Source of the DNA: Podospora bellae-mahoneyi
Lineage: Eukaryota; Ascomycota; Sordariomycetes; Sordariales; Podosporaceae
DNA: 64,000 bases
Reading direction: 5' to 3'
Assembly: GCF_035222275.1 (NCBI RefSeq)
Contig: NC_085883.1
Location: 2,852,001-2,916,000 of the forward strand
How positions within the stretch are numbered: position 1 is the stretch's first letter; the number at the start of each line of letters is the position of its first letter. The position numbers and the translations under genes were made by a program. Below are positions 23,838 to 35,683 of this stretch, one piece after another. A model generated the notes under the pieces. The model was not told the DNA's origin. It was given only the letters and a program-made list of their open reading frames with translations, and searched no databases.

Positions 23838-26800
23838 CTACAAAAATACAAAGAAAACAACTGCAACCCCCCCAAGAAGCAACGCCGAAACAGCCCCAGG
23901 ATGAGCCTCCTTCATCGCTCCACTCCCAACAACCACAATCGCCGGCCCAGAGCTACTAGAAGAAGCTGAATCGGTGCTCTCGGCCCCCAAAGCGGCGGCG
24001 GCAGCCGTTTCAACGCTGGGCGAGTCGTTCATCCCTGCCTGAGCCGCAGCAGCAGCAGGTATCGTTCCGTTCCCAGCCGACGTCGTGGCATCGATCGGGT
24101 ATATTGCCGTCAGTTTGAATACTGATGTTGGTGCGCTGCCAGCCGTGTCAGCATTCGTCGGGGAAGGAGTGTTATCAGTCATGGAGGAGGTTATCGGACC
24201 TGTTCCGCCGTTGCTACCTTTACCGTCTTTTCCCTCACCCCCACCAGATGTCGTTGACGTGGGCACAGGACGCCTGTTGTTGTCGTCTTCGCCGTTGGAT
24301 CCGGCGTCTGTTGTGGTCTGCGAGCCGCCTTCGCTGCAGGTGCTGCATGGGCTGTTGGGGTCTTTGCCCACGCCGTTGTTGTACTCTCCGTTTTGGCCAT
24401 CGCGATTGCCTCCGTTGCCCATATTGTCCTTGTTGTCCTTGTTGTCCTTGTTGTCCTTGTTGTCCTTGTTGTCCTTGTTGTCCTTGTTGTCCTTGTTGTC
24501 CTTGTTGTCCTTGTTGTCCTTGTTGTCCTTGTTGTCCTTGTTGTCCTTGTTGTCCTTGTTGTCTTTGGAGTCAGTGCCGCCAGGGGATGTGCTGTTTCCG
24601 CGGCCACCGCCCATGTTGTTGCAATCGCCTCCCGGGCGCTGGCAAGGGCTATCAGAGCCGGACCCAGAGCTGCCTCTGTCGTCGCCGTTGCCGTTATCCT
24701 TGTCCTTGTTATCCTTATTGCCCTTGTCCATACCGTCCATGCCATCCTTATTGTCCTTGTTATCACGGTCGTTATGGTCATCATCACCAGAGCCCCCTCG
24801 AGAGCCACCAGATCCATAGTCACGGTTGTTGCCATCTCGGTCCTTATCATCCTTATTCTCACGACCATCATCGGTGCTGCCACGATCTGAACCAGAACCA
24901 GAGTCGCCCCTGTCCTTTCCGTCCTTGTTGTCACCACCGTGAATGCTCTCGCAGATATCGCATGGCTCCTTGTTGTCAGATCCCGAGTCACCACCATTGC
25001 GCCCACCGTCTCTGTTATCGTCAGAGTCGGCGTTGCCGGAGCCGGAGCCGTTGGAACCGCCCTTGTTGTCCTTGTTATCCTTGTTGTCATTATCTCCACC
25101 GCCATTCACGCTGTCGCAAATATCGCAAGGTTCATCATCACCGTTTCCATTCCCCTTGCCGTTACCGTTATCATTTCCGTTGTCGTTTCCTCTACCGTTT
25201 CCATTGTCATTTCCGTTACCATTGCCGTTGTTGTCTTTATTATCACCACCGTTGATCTGGTCACAAACATCACAGCCAGAGTCCGATCCTGACCCTGACC
25301 CCGACCCGTTGCCAGATCCTGATCCAGAACCGCTACCAGATCCAGACCCAGATCCCGACTCCGACCCAGAATCAGCTCCAGCACCAGCAGTAGCACTCGC
25401 CCCCGCCTCCGCCCCAGCAGTAACAGTAACCGTCACCGTAACCGGCTCAGGAGTAGCCTCACATCCTGCTCCTGCTCCCGTAGTATCAGCGACCATAATC
25501 GTCGACACAAACGTAATCGTAGACGTAACCGCCACGTTCGCCTCGTCAGTAACAGTGATGGTAACCTCCTGCGTGAGCGTCGTAAGAGCCCTTGATGCCC
25601 CCGCCGTAGCGTTAGCACCTGCCCCAGCACCAGCATCTCCAGTGCCAACAACCCCCGGGTTGGGGAGGACACCAGGGGCAACGGTAGTGGTTATGACGGT
25701 AGGTTGCCCGGCGGCGTCGGTTGTGCTGATGGTGGCGATTGTTCCTGCTGCTCCTGCACCGGCGCCAGCATCGGCGGTAGCGGTGGCGTTTGCTGCTGCT
25801 CCGGCACCGGCATTCGCATCGGCCCCGCCCCCGGCCCCGGCACCGGCTTCCGCTCCGGCACCAGCACCTGCAGTAGCGGTAGCGGCAGCATCTGCTCCAG
25901 CAGTGGCAGTAGCACCAGCACCAGCACCAGCATTCGCATCAGCGCCCGCACCCGCACCCGCACCCGCAGAAGCCCCAGCACTAGCATTTGCACTGGCTGC
26001 CGCTCCGGCATTAGCACCAGCACTGGCGTTAGCATCAGCTCCTGCGTTGGCACCGGCTCCGGCGCTGGCAGTTGCTGCTGCGTCTGTCCCAGCTCCGGCA
26101 TTGGCATCAGCCCCGGCTCCTGCTCCGGCAGTAGCATTGGCGGCAACATCGGCTCCGTCACCCCCAGCGAGAGTAGAAGTGACAGTTGCGACGGCTCCAG
26201 CAGCATCAGTTGCTGTGATGACTGTGACAGCTCCTGCTCCGGCTCCAGCAGCACCGCCAGCCAAGGTGGAAGTGAGGGTTGCTACCGAGCCGGCGGCATC
26301 AGTGGTGGTGATGACTGTCACCGCGGCATCTGCCCCAGCTCCTGCGCTGGCACCGGCACTGGCACCAGCGTTGGCATCAGCACCTACACCTGCACCAGCG
26401 GTAGCATTGGCAGAGGCATCGGCTCCAGCAGTGGTACCCGCTCCGGCAGCAGCGATGGTAGATGTGAGAGTAGCCACCTGACCGTCGGCACCGGTGGTGA
26501 TGATTGTGGTGACTTGTTCTCCTCCGGCAGCAGCGCCAGCCCCGGCATTCGCATCGGCACCAGCACCAACAGTAGCATTACCAGCTGCTCCAGCATCGGC
26601 CCCAGCCCCAGCAGTTGCATTACCAGCAGCACCGGCCCCGGCTCCAGCAGTGGCAGAAGCATCAGCCCCGGCTGTAGCTGTAGCCGTAGCCCCAGCACTG
26701 GCAGAAGCATCAGCACCAGCACTGGCACCAGCACTGGCACCAGCACCAGCCTCGCCCCCTGCTCCCGCTCCAGCATTCCCATTAATCGTCTCATTGACCA

Positions 26801-27814
26801 TCACCAACCCACTCCCCACAACCCCACTCGTAACACCACACCCCTCTAAAAAGCCCTGCAAGTCAAACCCCCCCCTCCCCTCCCCCGTCTCACTCCCCGC
26901 AATCTCCGCCAACCCAATCTGAACCCCCTCCTCAATAACCAACGGCTGAGGCTGGGTATACAGCATAGTAATCATCATCACCTGCCCCGTCCCATTCCCC
27001 CCATTGACCATCATAAACGGCACCAGCGGGTTCGTCTCCGACGTCAACACCGGGTTCTCAAAATCCCGCAGTCTCAGCCCCGACTGGAGGTACGTCAAGG
27101 ACAACTGTGCTGCTGCAACGAGCGAAGTGGGATCGAAGGCTGCAAAGGAGGAGATATTAAGAGACATGGAGAGACCAACGGCGAGGTAAGTTCTGTTGAG
27201 GGCTCCCTGAGGAAAAAGGAGGATTGGTTCTTGAGTGAGATCTACAGGGGGGATTAGTTATCAGAGGAAGAAACAAAAGGAGTGGAGGAAGAGGGTATAC
27301 CGTCAAAGGTGCATTGCCCTCCGGGCGGGAGGATAGTATTCCCAATTTTCATGAGGACATTCTTTGGTTGGGGTGGCTGCTGGGCATCGCCAGCGCCATT
27401 TTCACCACCTTGTCCGTTGCCGGCTTGTCCTTGACCGTTGCCGTTGCCATTTCCATTGCTGGATCCGCCACGGAATCTCCCTCTCCATCTACTCCTCCAG
27501 CTTTGACCTCTTCCACTGCCGCTGTACCCTCCTCCGTATCCACCCCCATAACCACCGCCACCACCATTAAACCCCGGACCGGCAGCGGTAGGGTCAAAGT
27601 TCTCCCCGTTTGGACCAGGGCCGTCAACAGCTGTGTTGAATTCGCCATCTGGACCAGGGCCGTCGACATTGTTGTTATTGTTGCCATTGTTGCCACTTCC
27701 AAACCCAAACCCAAAGCTCCCACCAAAGAACCCACCTCCCGGGGCACGAGAGAAAAGCCCTGCTTGGGCTGTAGAGCCCAAGAGGGAGACGGCAAAAACA
27801 GGCAGCAGTTTCAT
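23838..27814 (-). CDS. Giant repetitive, probably GPI-anchored cell-wall protein
   Basis: Two exons on the minus strand, 27814-27301 and 27241-23838, give 1305 residues. The junction (donor GTATAC, acceptor TGTAG, phase 1) restores CTFDDLTQEPILLF. Order of parts: signal peptide (MKLLPVFAVSLLGSTAQA); Gly/Asn-rich segment to about 150; a non-repetitive domain of about 160 residues containing one Cys before and one after FLEG; Ala/Gly/Asp repeats with VTxTSTxA inserts (about 325-790); Ser/Gly then Asn/Asp/Gly/Lys-rich segments bearing three C-D-[IV]-C-[DE] boxes (about 828, 878, 930) and two looser CxxC-like boxes; a run of NKD triplets (about 1065-1111); and a Ser-rich stretch plus hydrophobic tail ending VVFFVFL. 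Signal peptide and hydrophobic tail suggest GPI anchoring. I do not recognise the family. A surface/wall role is inference. Confidence 0.8.
24424..24562. repeat. 9-bp tandem repeat in coding sequence (Asn-Lys-Asp triplets)
   Basis: The unit TTGTCCTTG is repeated about 15 times with almost no variation on the plus strand, encoding Asp-Asn-Lys triplets in the minus-strand wall-protein gene. The 9-bp period keeps the frame whatever the copy number. Near-identity of the copies suggests recent expansion or homogenisation. Confidence 0.95.
25400..26775. repeat. Ala/Gly/Asp-coding low-complexity repeat tract
   Basis: About 1.4 kb in which the wall-protein gene encodes irregular AGAGADA-type blocks (GCx-GGx rich), broken by three copies of a more complex insert resembling VTTDAAGxVATLTSTLAGG. 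The opposite strand stays open in several frames purely because of this composition. Confidence 0.85.
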
Positions 27815-29362
27815 TTTGGGCCGCTATCCCTCTGTTACCAAAGCAGAGATAAGACGATGTCGTGTAATGTCAAGTAGATAAAGAGACCAAAGAGAAAAGT
27901 ATATATAAAAAAAAAGATGAAGGTGTGTTACCAAGCATAGGGAGAAGAGAAACGTAACTAAATTCCTTCTTGTGATACTTGGTCAATTGAGAATTCAAAA
28001 ATGCGAAGAGAGAAGAAAACTCTGAATGATGGGATGAAAGGAGAAAGAAAGTCCTGGGGATAGGCCGCCTTGAATATCACCTCACTTAACCTGGATACCA
28101 AGCCAAGGTCGACCTGTCGTGACGGACCACTACGCGGACGAAATGGAACAAGCACAAGGTCTTGATACAATCAACCTGGTCAACGGTTGAGAGCCCATTC
28201 CTAGCATAGAACTTACATAACGTTCCTTGCATAATGTGAAGAGAAGGTGGCGGTCGGCTTGAAGTTGACCCTCGTCTGAGCAACTCTATCTTGATTTCAG
28301 TAGAGACGGGACAGGTTAGATGAGAAGGGCAAAGGACCACAGGTTTGGTACTGGAGACCAGATGGGGACCCCGGCCCGGCCGTCCTGTGATGGGGACTAA
28401 CAGCACTTGCTGGCATTTGTGCTGTGTAGATGATGGATAACAGGGAGAACGAGTTTTCGTTGGAGACTTCTCCAAAGTATGGCTGTGGGATGTGCTGCTA
28501 GCCGGTTTCAGTAGCTCAGTGTATGGCAGGCCAACCACTAATGTGCGCTGTGTCCGGGCTTCCAAGGCCGGTCGGGCCTGATCTGTTTGGACTTGGATTA
28601 CCGGCCGGCCCGGGCTCCGGACTGGGCTAGGTCTAGGATCAGATGAACATGCACGATGAGAGATCTGCACCAGTTGGCTTCATTTGAGATGTGAGTCGTG
28701 TTGGTTGGATATAATGACTAAGAGAGGTCTGGACAAACAGACCCCAAACGAGACAAGCATGGCAGTGTCCAAGTGCAAGTCTAAAGTGCCGGTTGGGGAC
28801 GGGAGCTGGGGGCTGTGGCAAGCTAAGATCTGAGATCTCCCCTTCCCGCCTGTCATCATAAATTTGCGGAAGATGTTCTTGGAAGCCGTTTGGCCTGGCC
28901 GGCCTCGCGGGAGAGCGGCACAGATCATCTGCGGCGGTTGGAGGACTGCGCCGTGCGGCACCGAGGTGTCGGCTCACCTTGGCATGTCACCTTTAGCCTC
29001 CCTGGGAGAAGAAAAGACTGGGAAGGAGTACGGCTTCCCCATGTTCCAAAGTCCATGGCCGAGGAGGTCGTTTCGGATATGTTTGGAAACGCCAAGCTCT
29101 AGATTTCTCTGGTTGCTGGTCAAGGCCTCGGGTTTGTTTTCTGGGCTTCTCGGTTTGTTCCAGCTCAAGATAGAAACATGGCGTTCTAATAACGGCCAAG
29201 TGTTTTGGGAGGATGGTTTCCTTGTAGTGCAAAAGTCTTGGAATAGACAAATAACAATGATGATGCTCGTCGATTGGGAGCTGTTCCTATTAAAACCAAG
29301 ACTTACAACTTGATCAGGGTATCATTGTAGGTATATTATTGGTTATAATTATAGGTATATCA
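27815..29362. other. Intergenic region between wall-protein gene and AT-rich relic
   Basis: About 1.5 kb. The first 150 bp are likely the promoter/leader of the wall-protein gene. Minus-strand frames of 194 and 112 codons (28086-28977) have no domain or composition that supports coding. Composition falls to strongly AT-rich near 29.3 kb. Confidence 0.5.
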
Positions 29363-29552
29363 TTGGTTATAATATCAGTTAGCCGAAAAAGCCGAAAATT
29401 AGTGGAATAGTAGTATTAAGAATGTTGATATACTTTATGAAGGCTAAGACCTCTTTTCTTTATACTTTCCCTTGCGTAATCCCGTTAGTTTTTGATAAAC
29501 CTAGCGGTTTAAAGTTATATAATATTACCTTAATTTTAGGCTTTAAATTTAG
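29363..29552 (+). repeat. Left copy of the direct repeat, mutated
   Basis: Aligns with 30430-30618 by eye. The core CGTAATCCCGTTAGT is intact at about 29475-29489, but downstream C and G positions of the right copy appear here as T and A. Confidence 0.7.
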
Positions 29553-30429
29553 TATATTCCTTTAGATAAACCTTTTCGAGCAAATTTCTCAAGATTATTT
29601 TTGCAAAAGTTTCATCAGTTTTCTTACTTATTTTATAGCTTTTATATCTTTAATTTTTATTTTAGTTTTTTATAATAAGCCAAATATTTTTTTCATACTA
29701 GCTAAATTAATAATATTCCGTAACTTCATTTAGTTTGTAAATTTTAATATAATTGCTAATCATAAATATTTATATATTAGGAGTTTATTTTTAAATTAGT
29801 AACTTCTATGATTATTAATAATAGTTTTTAGTTTTCAAATTTTCATTTCTTGAAAAGTGTTTCTTTGAGCTTATAAAAGTATTAATAGTTTTATTTTGAT
29901 TATTAATATAACAATATGCCATAGTGCCGACTTAAGACTAAAGTAAATATCTTGTTATTGCGCGAGGGGAAGGAAAAGGGAAGCAAAGCTCCTTATAAAG
30001 CGGTGTCTAAATACAGCCGAAGCGGCGCTGCTCCTTCCTAGCTCCACACTCTGTTCTTTCATGAGCCTCGCTTTGGTGCCGTGACACAATAATATTTAAT
30101 TTATAAACTTTATTTTTCAATTTATCGTTCATTTATTTATTATTTTTTCAAATTTAATTTCATAATATTTACTTTAGAACTTTATAGTCGAATACATTTA
30201 CTATAAATCATTAATTCTATTTATTTTAATTGGTAACATTAATGAAGTATACTATATTTTAAATTGTAGGTAATTATAATAATAATAAATTTGTTATTAA
30301 TAAAGTTAACCGACATTAATTAATAATAATAAAATTAGAGCTTTATTTATAAAAAATTGTTATTGGATTTATCACTATTAAAACTACAGTTTATAAATTA
30401 ATTAAATTATAATTATATATATAATATTG

Positions 30430-30618
30430 ATTATAATACTAATTAACTAAAGAAATCAAAGACTAAAGGAAAGGTAACACTAAAAGTATTTAAATACCCT
30501 ATAAACTCCAAAACCTCCTTTCTCTATATAGTTCACCTCACGTAATCCCGTTAGTCCCCCACAGACCTGGCGGCCTAGCGCCATGCAATACTACCTTATT
30601 TCTCAGGCCTTAAATTCA
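30430..30618 (+). repeat. Right copy of the direct repeat, less mutated end
   Basis: The second half (30541-30618) keeps GC-normal sequence such as ACAGACCTGGCGGCCTAGCG, giving the likely ancestral state of the repeat. The first half is as AT-rich as the left copy. Confidence 0.7.
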
Positions 30619-30620
30619 AC

Positions 30621-31895
30621 AGTCCCCTCTCTCGCCAAACCAATTCTATGGGCACGTGTTGAAGTGGAGGCCATTGTTTTTGGAAAACGCTGAGATGGGC
30701 GAGAATCATACACACCATACGACGTTCCGCAGCATGCTGATTTCTGACCGATTTCTGATATTGGGTCTTGTTGGTGGTTGGTGGTGATGGTGCAGGTCGA
30801 TGCAGGGCGGAAGCTGTACAGCTGTTGGTTGAGATGAACGATGGGTGACAATGGCAGGCTGCAGAGCACGAACCAACCGCTCAAGAGATGCCCTTCTGGG
30901 AAAGATGCATGAGGGTTAGGGTTTACAGCATATGCTCAGGTGGAATCAGAGCTCCGTGGTCGGGTGTTTGCCATGTTTGACAGGCCTCTCGATGACAATA
31001 AATATCTCAGTGGCTCTCTGCTGTGTTTCCCCATCAAAAGTTCCGTGTGACTTGTGGGGAAGCGCAATTGGCGACAAAAGAGGAGGCGGCGATGATGGCA
31101 AAACGGTTCGCCCAGGAGCAGAGAGGTCGGAGCCGGTCCGGACCTCCTTGGCATTAATTGGCACCACCGTTAGCGCGGATCTTGGCTCCCGCTTGCGCAG
31201 AACCCGGGGAGGGGTGTTGGATGGAACGCCAAACGGAGCAGCCATTCAGAGATCGAGACTCTTGATATCTGACCCGACAGCGACTTGCTTGTGATGCCTG
31301 ACGATGTCCCGACGCTGCCCCGGTTGCTCTGCTGACCCCTTGTTGGAGGGATGGGAAGAGGAGAGGAGGGTTACCAGAGAAAAGCATCAGCTGAACAAAG
31401 GCGAAAGCGGCCAGGGCGGCGGGAACAGAGCGAACTGAGCGAGACACAGCGCCCGCTCCCCCGTTGCCCGTCAATTGCCCGCCAAGTACTGATGGATCAC
31501 TCAGGCAGCTGTGGGTGCCTCATCAATCCTGTTTCATCAACCACGCAAGAAAGGCTACGAGAAGCTTGTTTCTCGACTCAGCCCGGTGCGCCGTCACGTG
31601 GAAATGGCGATACCGAGCAGAGCTACCTGCCCAAGATAGCAACCCATGGACATGCAGCAAACAGCCCGGTCCGGGGGCATATTCTGTCAGAAGTGATATA
31701 TAGTCATCTCCATCTCCCCCGACTCCTCCAGGTCAGGTCCCCGTGCCCCAGGTCATTTTGTTTCGACCACATCTGGAGACGAGACCGGCCCTCTTTCCCC
31801 CGACCTTTTCTTCTCTTTTCGGTGACTTTGTTCTTGTTGTGCTCGCTCGTCGTCTGACACGTCCATCAACACAAAACGGACGTACCACACACACG
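30621..31895. other. Intergenic region upstream of the K+/H+ antiporter gene
   Basis: About 1.3 kb. Chance-like frames are present (168 codons at 31351-31857) with no domain. The last 200 bp are CT-rich, and a TATATAGT word lies at about 31697, so promoter and leader of the antiporter gene are likely here. Confidence 0.5.
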
Positions 31896-34800
31896 ATGGC
31901 AGGCGGTGAGCTTACGGGCAACAGCACCGGAGCCCCTCCGCAAGCTGGTGTCCTCGAGGGCGTCAACCCGATTGTGTATACGCCTTCCAACCCCATCACT
32001 CTTTTCATCGTACAGGTATGTCGTTGACCCCTCCGCCGTCCGACCTCACCAACTCCCAGGTCCAGAGCTACGGGCCGTGTTTCGTTTCACGGCCCGCGCG
32101 GTGACCGGGCCGTTGTGTTTCTCGGCTTGACTAACAATAGACGCGTGCAACAACACACAGGCCATCATTGTCATCATCTTCTGTCAACTACTAGCTTGTA
32201 AGTTACCTACTCATCTCACGAAGCTAGGTTATGCTGACTAACCAACCGTTCAGATCCGCTACGATGGCTTCACCAACCTCGTGTTATCGCCGAGGTTCTC
32301 GGCGGCATTCTGTTGGGCCCCACGGTGATGATGAGGATACCCGGGTTTGAGGCCGGTATGTTTCCCAGAGTGAAGATGATGTGTTTGGTGTTACTGACCA
32401 TACTCAACAGCAATCTTCCCGCCTGCGTCTATGCCAGTCTTCAACAATGTCGCCAACCTCGGTCTCATCATTTTCTTGTTTCTCGTTGCGTTGGAAGTAG
32501 ACATCCGTCTCTTCACGCAAAATTGGAAGGCCGCCCTAAGTGTAGGCATGGCCGGCATGATCTTGCCCTTTGGCCTTGGCTTTGCCATTGCCTGGGGTCT
32601 GTACAAGGAGTTTCACGTCGACGAAGCTATTGGCTTTGGCGTCTTCGGATTGTTCATCGGTACAGCCCTTGCGATCACTGCCTTCCCCGTCCTCTGCCGC
32701 ATTCTCTCCGAGCTGAACCTCCTCCGCTCGGGTGTCGGTGTCACCGTTCTGGCTGCCGGCATTGGAAATGACGTGACAGGCTGGGTGCTTCTCGCGCTCT
32801 GCGTCGCCTTGACCAACAACAGCAGTGGCTTGGCCGCGCTCTGGGCCTTGCTCTGCTGCATTGGCTGGACTCTGTTCCTCATCTTCGCCATCCGGCCACC
32901 CTTCATTTGGATCCTCAAGCGGACCGGAAGCTTGCATAATGGCCCTACCCAGGGAATGGTTGCGCTGACCTTGCTCATGGTTCTGGCCTCCTCTTGGTTT
33001 ACTGGTGGGTTGGTATCATATCCCGAGGATCCCATACATACGCTAACTGGACCAGGAATCATTGGTGTTCATCCCATTTTTGGAGCCTTCCTGGTGGGAC
33101 TGATCTGTCCCCACGATGGCGGTTTCGCTATCAAGCTTACTGAGAAGATTGAGGATCTTATCTCGGTCCTCTTTCTCCCTTTGTACTTTGCCCTGTCTGG
33201 GCTGAAGACCAACCTAGGTCTTCTCAACGATGGTATCACATGGGGTTACTGCATCGGGGTCATTGCCTGCGCCTTTGCTGGTAAGATCATTGGTGGCACC
33301 CTCGCAGCTCGCGCCAACAAGCTGCTCTGGCGTGAGAGTTTCACTATTGGCGCCCTGATGTCTTGCAAGGGTCTCGTCGAGTTGATCGTGCTTGTGAGTG
33401 TCGCGTGACGATCTGGAACTTTTGGTAACGGGCATACTGACAATATTGCAGAACATTGGTTACCAGGCAGGTATCCTGTCCGAAACCACCTTCAGCATGT
33501 TCGTTGTTATGGCTTTGGTCACAACCGTAGCCACGACCCCCATGACAAAGCTGCTGTATCCCAAGTGGTACCAAACTAAGGTTGAGCGATGGAGAAAGGG
33601 TGAGATCGACTGGGACGGCAACGAGTTGAACCCCTCTGAGAGCCTGCAGGGCGGTCTCAAGAAGGGCGTCGACTCTCAGATCCGCCGTCTCATGGTTCAT
33701 CTCCGTCTCGACAGTCTCCCCAGCCTCTTCACCTTCATCACCATCCTCAGCCCCGAAAGCGTCACCAAGAAGCAGGTCGAGCCCGAAACCCCTGATGCCG
33801 AGTCCACCGAGGTCATCATTAAGAAACGTCCCCTGGAAGTCCACGGTATGCGCATTCTCGAGCTCACCGACCGTACCTCATCCGTCATGCACCTCACCGA
33901 AGGCGAAGACTTTTACTCTCTCCGCGACCCCGTGGTCAACGCCTTCCGCACCTTCTCCCAGCTCCACGACGTCGCCGTCTCGGGCCGCGTCGCCGTCGTC
34001 CCCGCCGACTCCTACGCCGAAACCCTCATGACCCAAGCCCACGAAGTCTCCTCCGACTTCGCCCTGATCCCCTGGGGCGAAAGCGGCTCCATGTCCGAAG
34101 ACCAGTCCTTCCCCGTCACAGCCGACACCAACGAGCGCTTCAAATCATTCACCCATCTCGACTTCATCAGCCAGACCCTCGAGAAAGCCTCCGCCATCTG
34201 CAACGCAGGCATCTTCATCGACAACGGTTTCGGCGGCATCACCAAGCCCGTCGACCGCCCCGAGCTCCAACGCACCAAATCCGCCATCTCCATCCGCAAC
34301 CAAGCCGGCGTCGCCGTCCTCCCCGTCGCCAACAAGTCCCACCACGTCTTCTTCCCCTTCTTCGGCGGCGCCGACGACCGCGTCGCGCTGCGCATCGTTC
34401 TTCAACTAGCCAAGAACCCCCACGTCTCGGCCACCATCGTCCGGATCAACAGCAGCGAAAAAGAAAAACTGTCCTCCACTGCCAAATCCGCTGCTGCGTC
34501 GACCACCACGACGGAAGACAACAGCGAGACCAACAAGACTGCTGTCTCTTCTTCTCCCGTCTCTGGAACTGACGTTGAGGATGGTGCGCTTTACGCCACG
34601 CTCAAGAGCTCTCTCCCGGAAGACCTCGCTACTAGGGTGAATTTCTCTGAGGCGGATGTCCCCGCTGGGAAGGAGGAGCTCAAGGAGATTATCCTGCTTG
34701 CTCAACAAGCGGTGGGCAACACGAGGGACAATGCCGGTGATGTTGTCGTTTTGGGCCGACGCAATGCCACGAAGGGGTTTGCTGAGGTCGGTGGGAGCAG

Positions 34801-34930
34801 CAGTAGCGCGGCTGGTGGCGGGGTGCCGGACCTGAAGAATACCGTTGGGGAGGTGGCGGAGAGGTTGATCACCACGGGGATCAGGGCTAGTTTGTTGGTT
34901 ATTCAGGCTGGAGGGCGGGGGCAGGCTTGA
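31896..34930 (+). CDS. kha1: K+/H+ antiporter (Kha1-type, CPA2 family)
   Basis: Six exons: 31896-32015, 32161-32197, 32254-32355, 32411-33004, 33056-33393 and 33452-34930, giving 889 residues. Residues 1 to about 430 form the Na+/H+ exchanger membrane domain with many hydrophobic helices: [38 protein letters not shown], the discontinuous-helix region [15 protein letters not shown] with the paired Asp region, then [14 protein letters not shown] and [12 protein letters not shown]. The C-terminal half is soluble and contains USP/Usp-like strands ([30 protein letters not shown]), as in yeast Kha1 (similar length), a Golgi/endomembrane K+/H+ antiporter needed for cation and pH balance. Five introns lie in the first half. 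The fourth (33005-33055) is 51 nt with no stop in frame. Fusion, truncation or missing core residues are not seen. Confidence 0.92.
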
Positions 34931-35683
34931 TGAGTCTTGATGATGGTGATGATGATGACGATGGATGTTGAGGTTAATGATTGTGTGATGGATGTTTGGG
35001 AATGATTACATGTATAGGATGGATGGGATGAATGGTTATAGGTCACAGGGTCATGCTCTCGGACACTACAACTGATGGTAATATGGGAATAGGAGCGTGA
35101 TACCCCCTCTTTCGTTTTTGGGATTATGTTGGGTATATAGGTCATGGTTTATGGGTAGCGATCTAGTTTGCATACATAACGAGTGGTTTGTTTGTATCCT
35201 CTGATTTGTTATAGCTGTTCCCGGAGCAGGTAATCGGGATGCTCCTCTCCCAAGCTTCCATGCAAACCTGCTTGCAGTGACTGATGAAGACCTAGTCAAA
35301 TCGCCGACCATGCCACTTTTAAGATTCCGCCAACGACTTCACACACGCCTGCTGAAACACACGAAAAGGAAAACACTTTCTCTTCTTTTTTTTTATCTAC
35401 CGCAAAGCACCTAACCTCTCCAAATGCCCGCAATGCGCCCCAGACCTTAAAATACCACAGAATTTGCATTTACATGATTTCAAAGACAACAGAAAGCAGC
35501 CTCCTCGTGGTGATGTGTGCTCTATGCCAAGAAGCCAGAGGGACTATCCAACCTTGCAGTGAAGCAAAAGTAAGAGAGAAAGGTGAGACAAAAGCCATAT
35601 CGGAAACACAAGCGTAGCAATATACCACACCCTGGGGGAGTCGTCTCTCCAACTTTGTACAACACTCTTGTCCCCCGGCAAGC
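34931..35683. other. Convergent intergenic region
   Basis: About 0.75 kb between the 3' ends of the antiporter and RIB3 genes. It contains a GATGATG-rich simple stretch just after the antiporter stop (34933-34965) and otherwise nothing recognisable; two 3' UTRs are expected here. Confidence 0.5.

Larger units (their letters stand above)
29363..30620. mobile_element. AT-rich, RIP-like relic flanked by direct repeats (solo/TRIM-like LTR element?)
   Basis: From about 29.31 to 30.5 kb the DNA is very AT-rich and has no ORF, in sharp contrast to its flanks. A segment of about 190 bp at each end (29363-29552 and 30430-30618) is the same sequence in the same orientation. Both contain CGTAATCCCGTTAGT followed by related CCTAGCGG / CCTGGCGG blocks. 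Differences are mostly C-to-T and G-to-A in the left copy, the pattern left by RIP. The right copy ends TTCAACA, compatible with the CA end of an LTR. A GC-normal island remains at about 29.95-30.09 kb. No reverse transcriptase or transposase trace is readable, so element class is inference. Confidence 0.6.

Noticed and set aside
24085-26849. Long plus-strand frames (244, 376, 512, 381 codons) opposite the wall-protein gene
   Set aside because: They arise because triplet- and 9-bp-periodic DNA leaves several frames open. Their translations are pure repeats (LLSLLS, CCPCCP, APAPAP), and the minus-strand model has signal peptide, intron and anchor tail.
28086-28977. Minus-strand frames of 194 and 112 codons
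   Set aside because: No recognisable motif, and they overlap each other in different frames in ordinary intergenic DNA.
31351-31857. 168-codon frame upstream of the antiporter gene
   Set aside because: It overlaps the antiporter leader and has no domain. The upstream promoter composition explains it.
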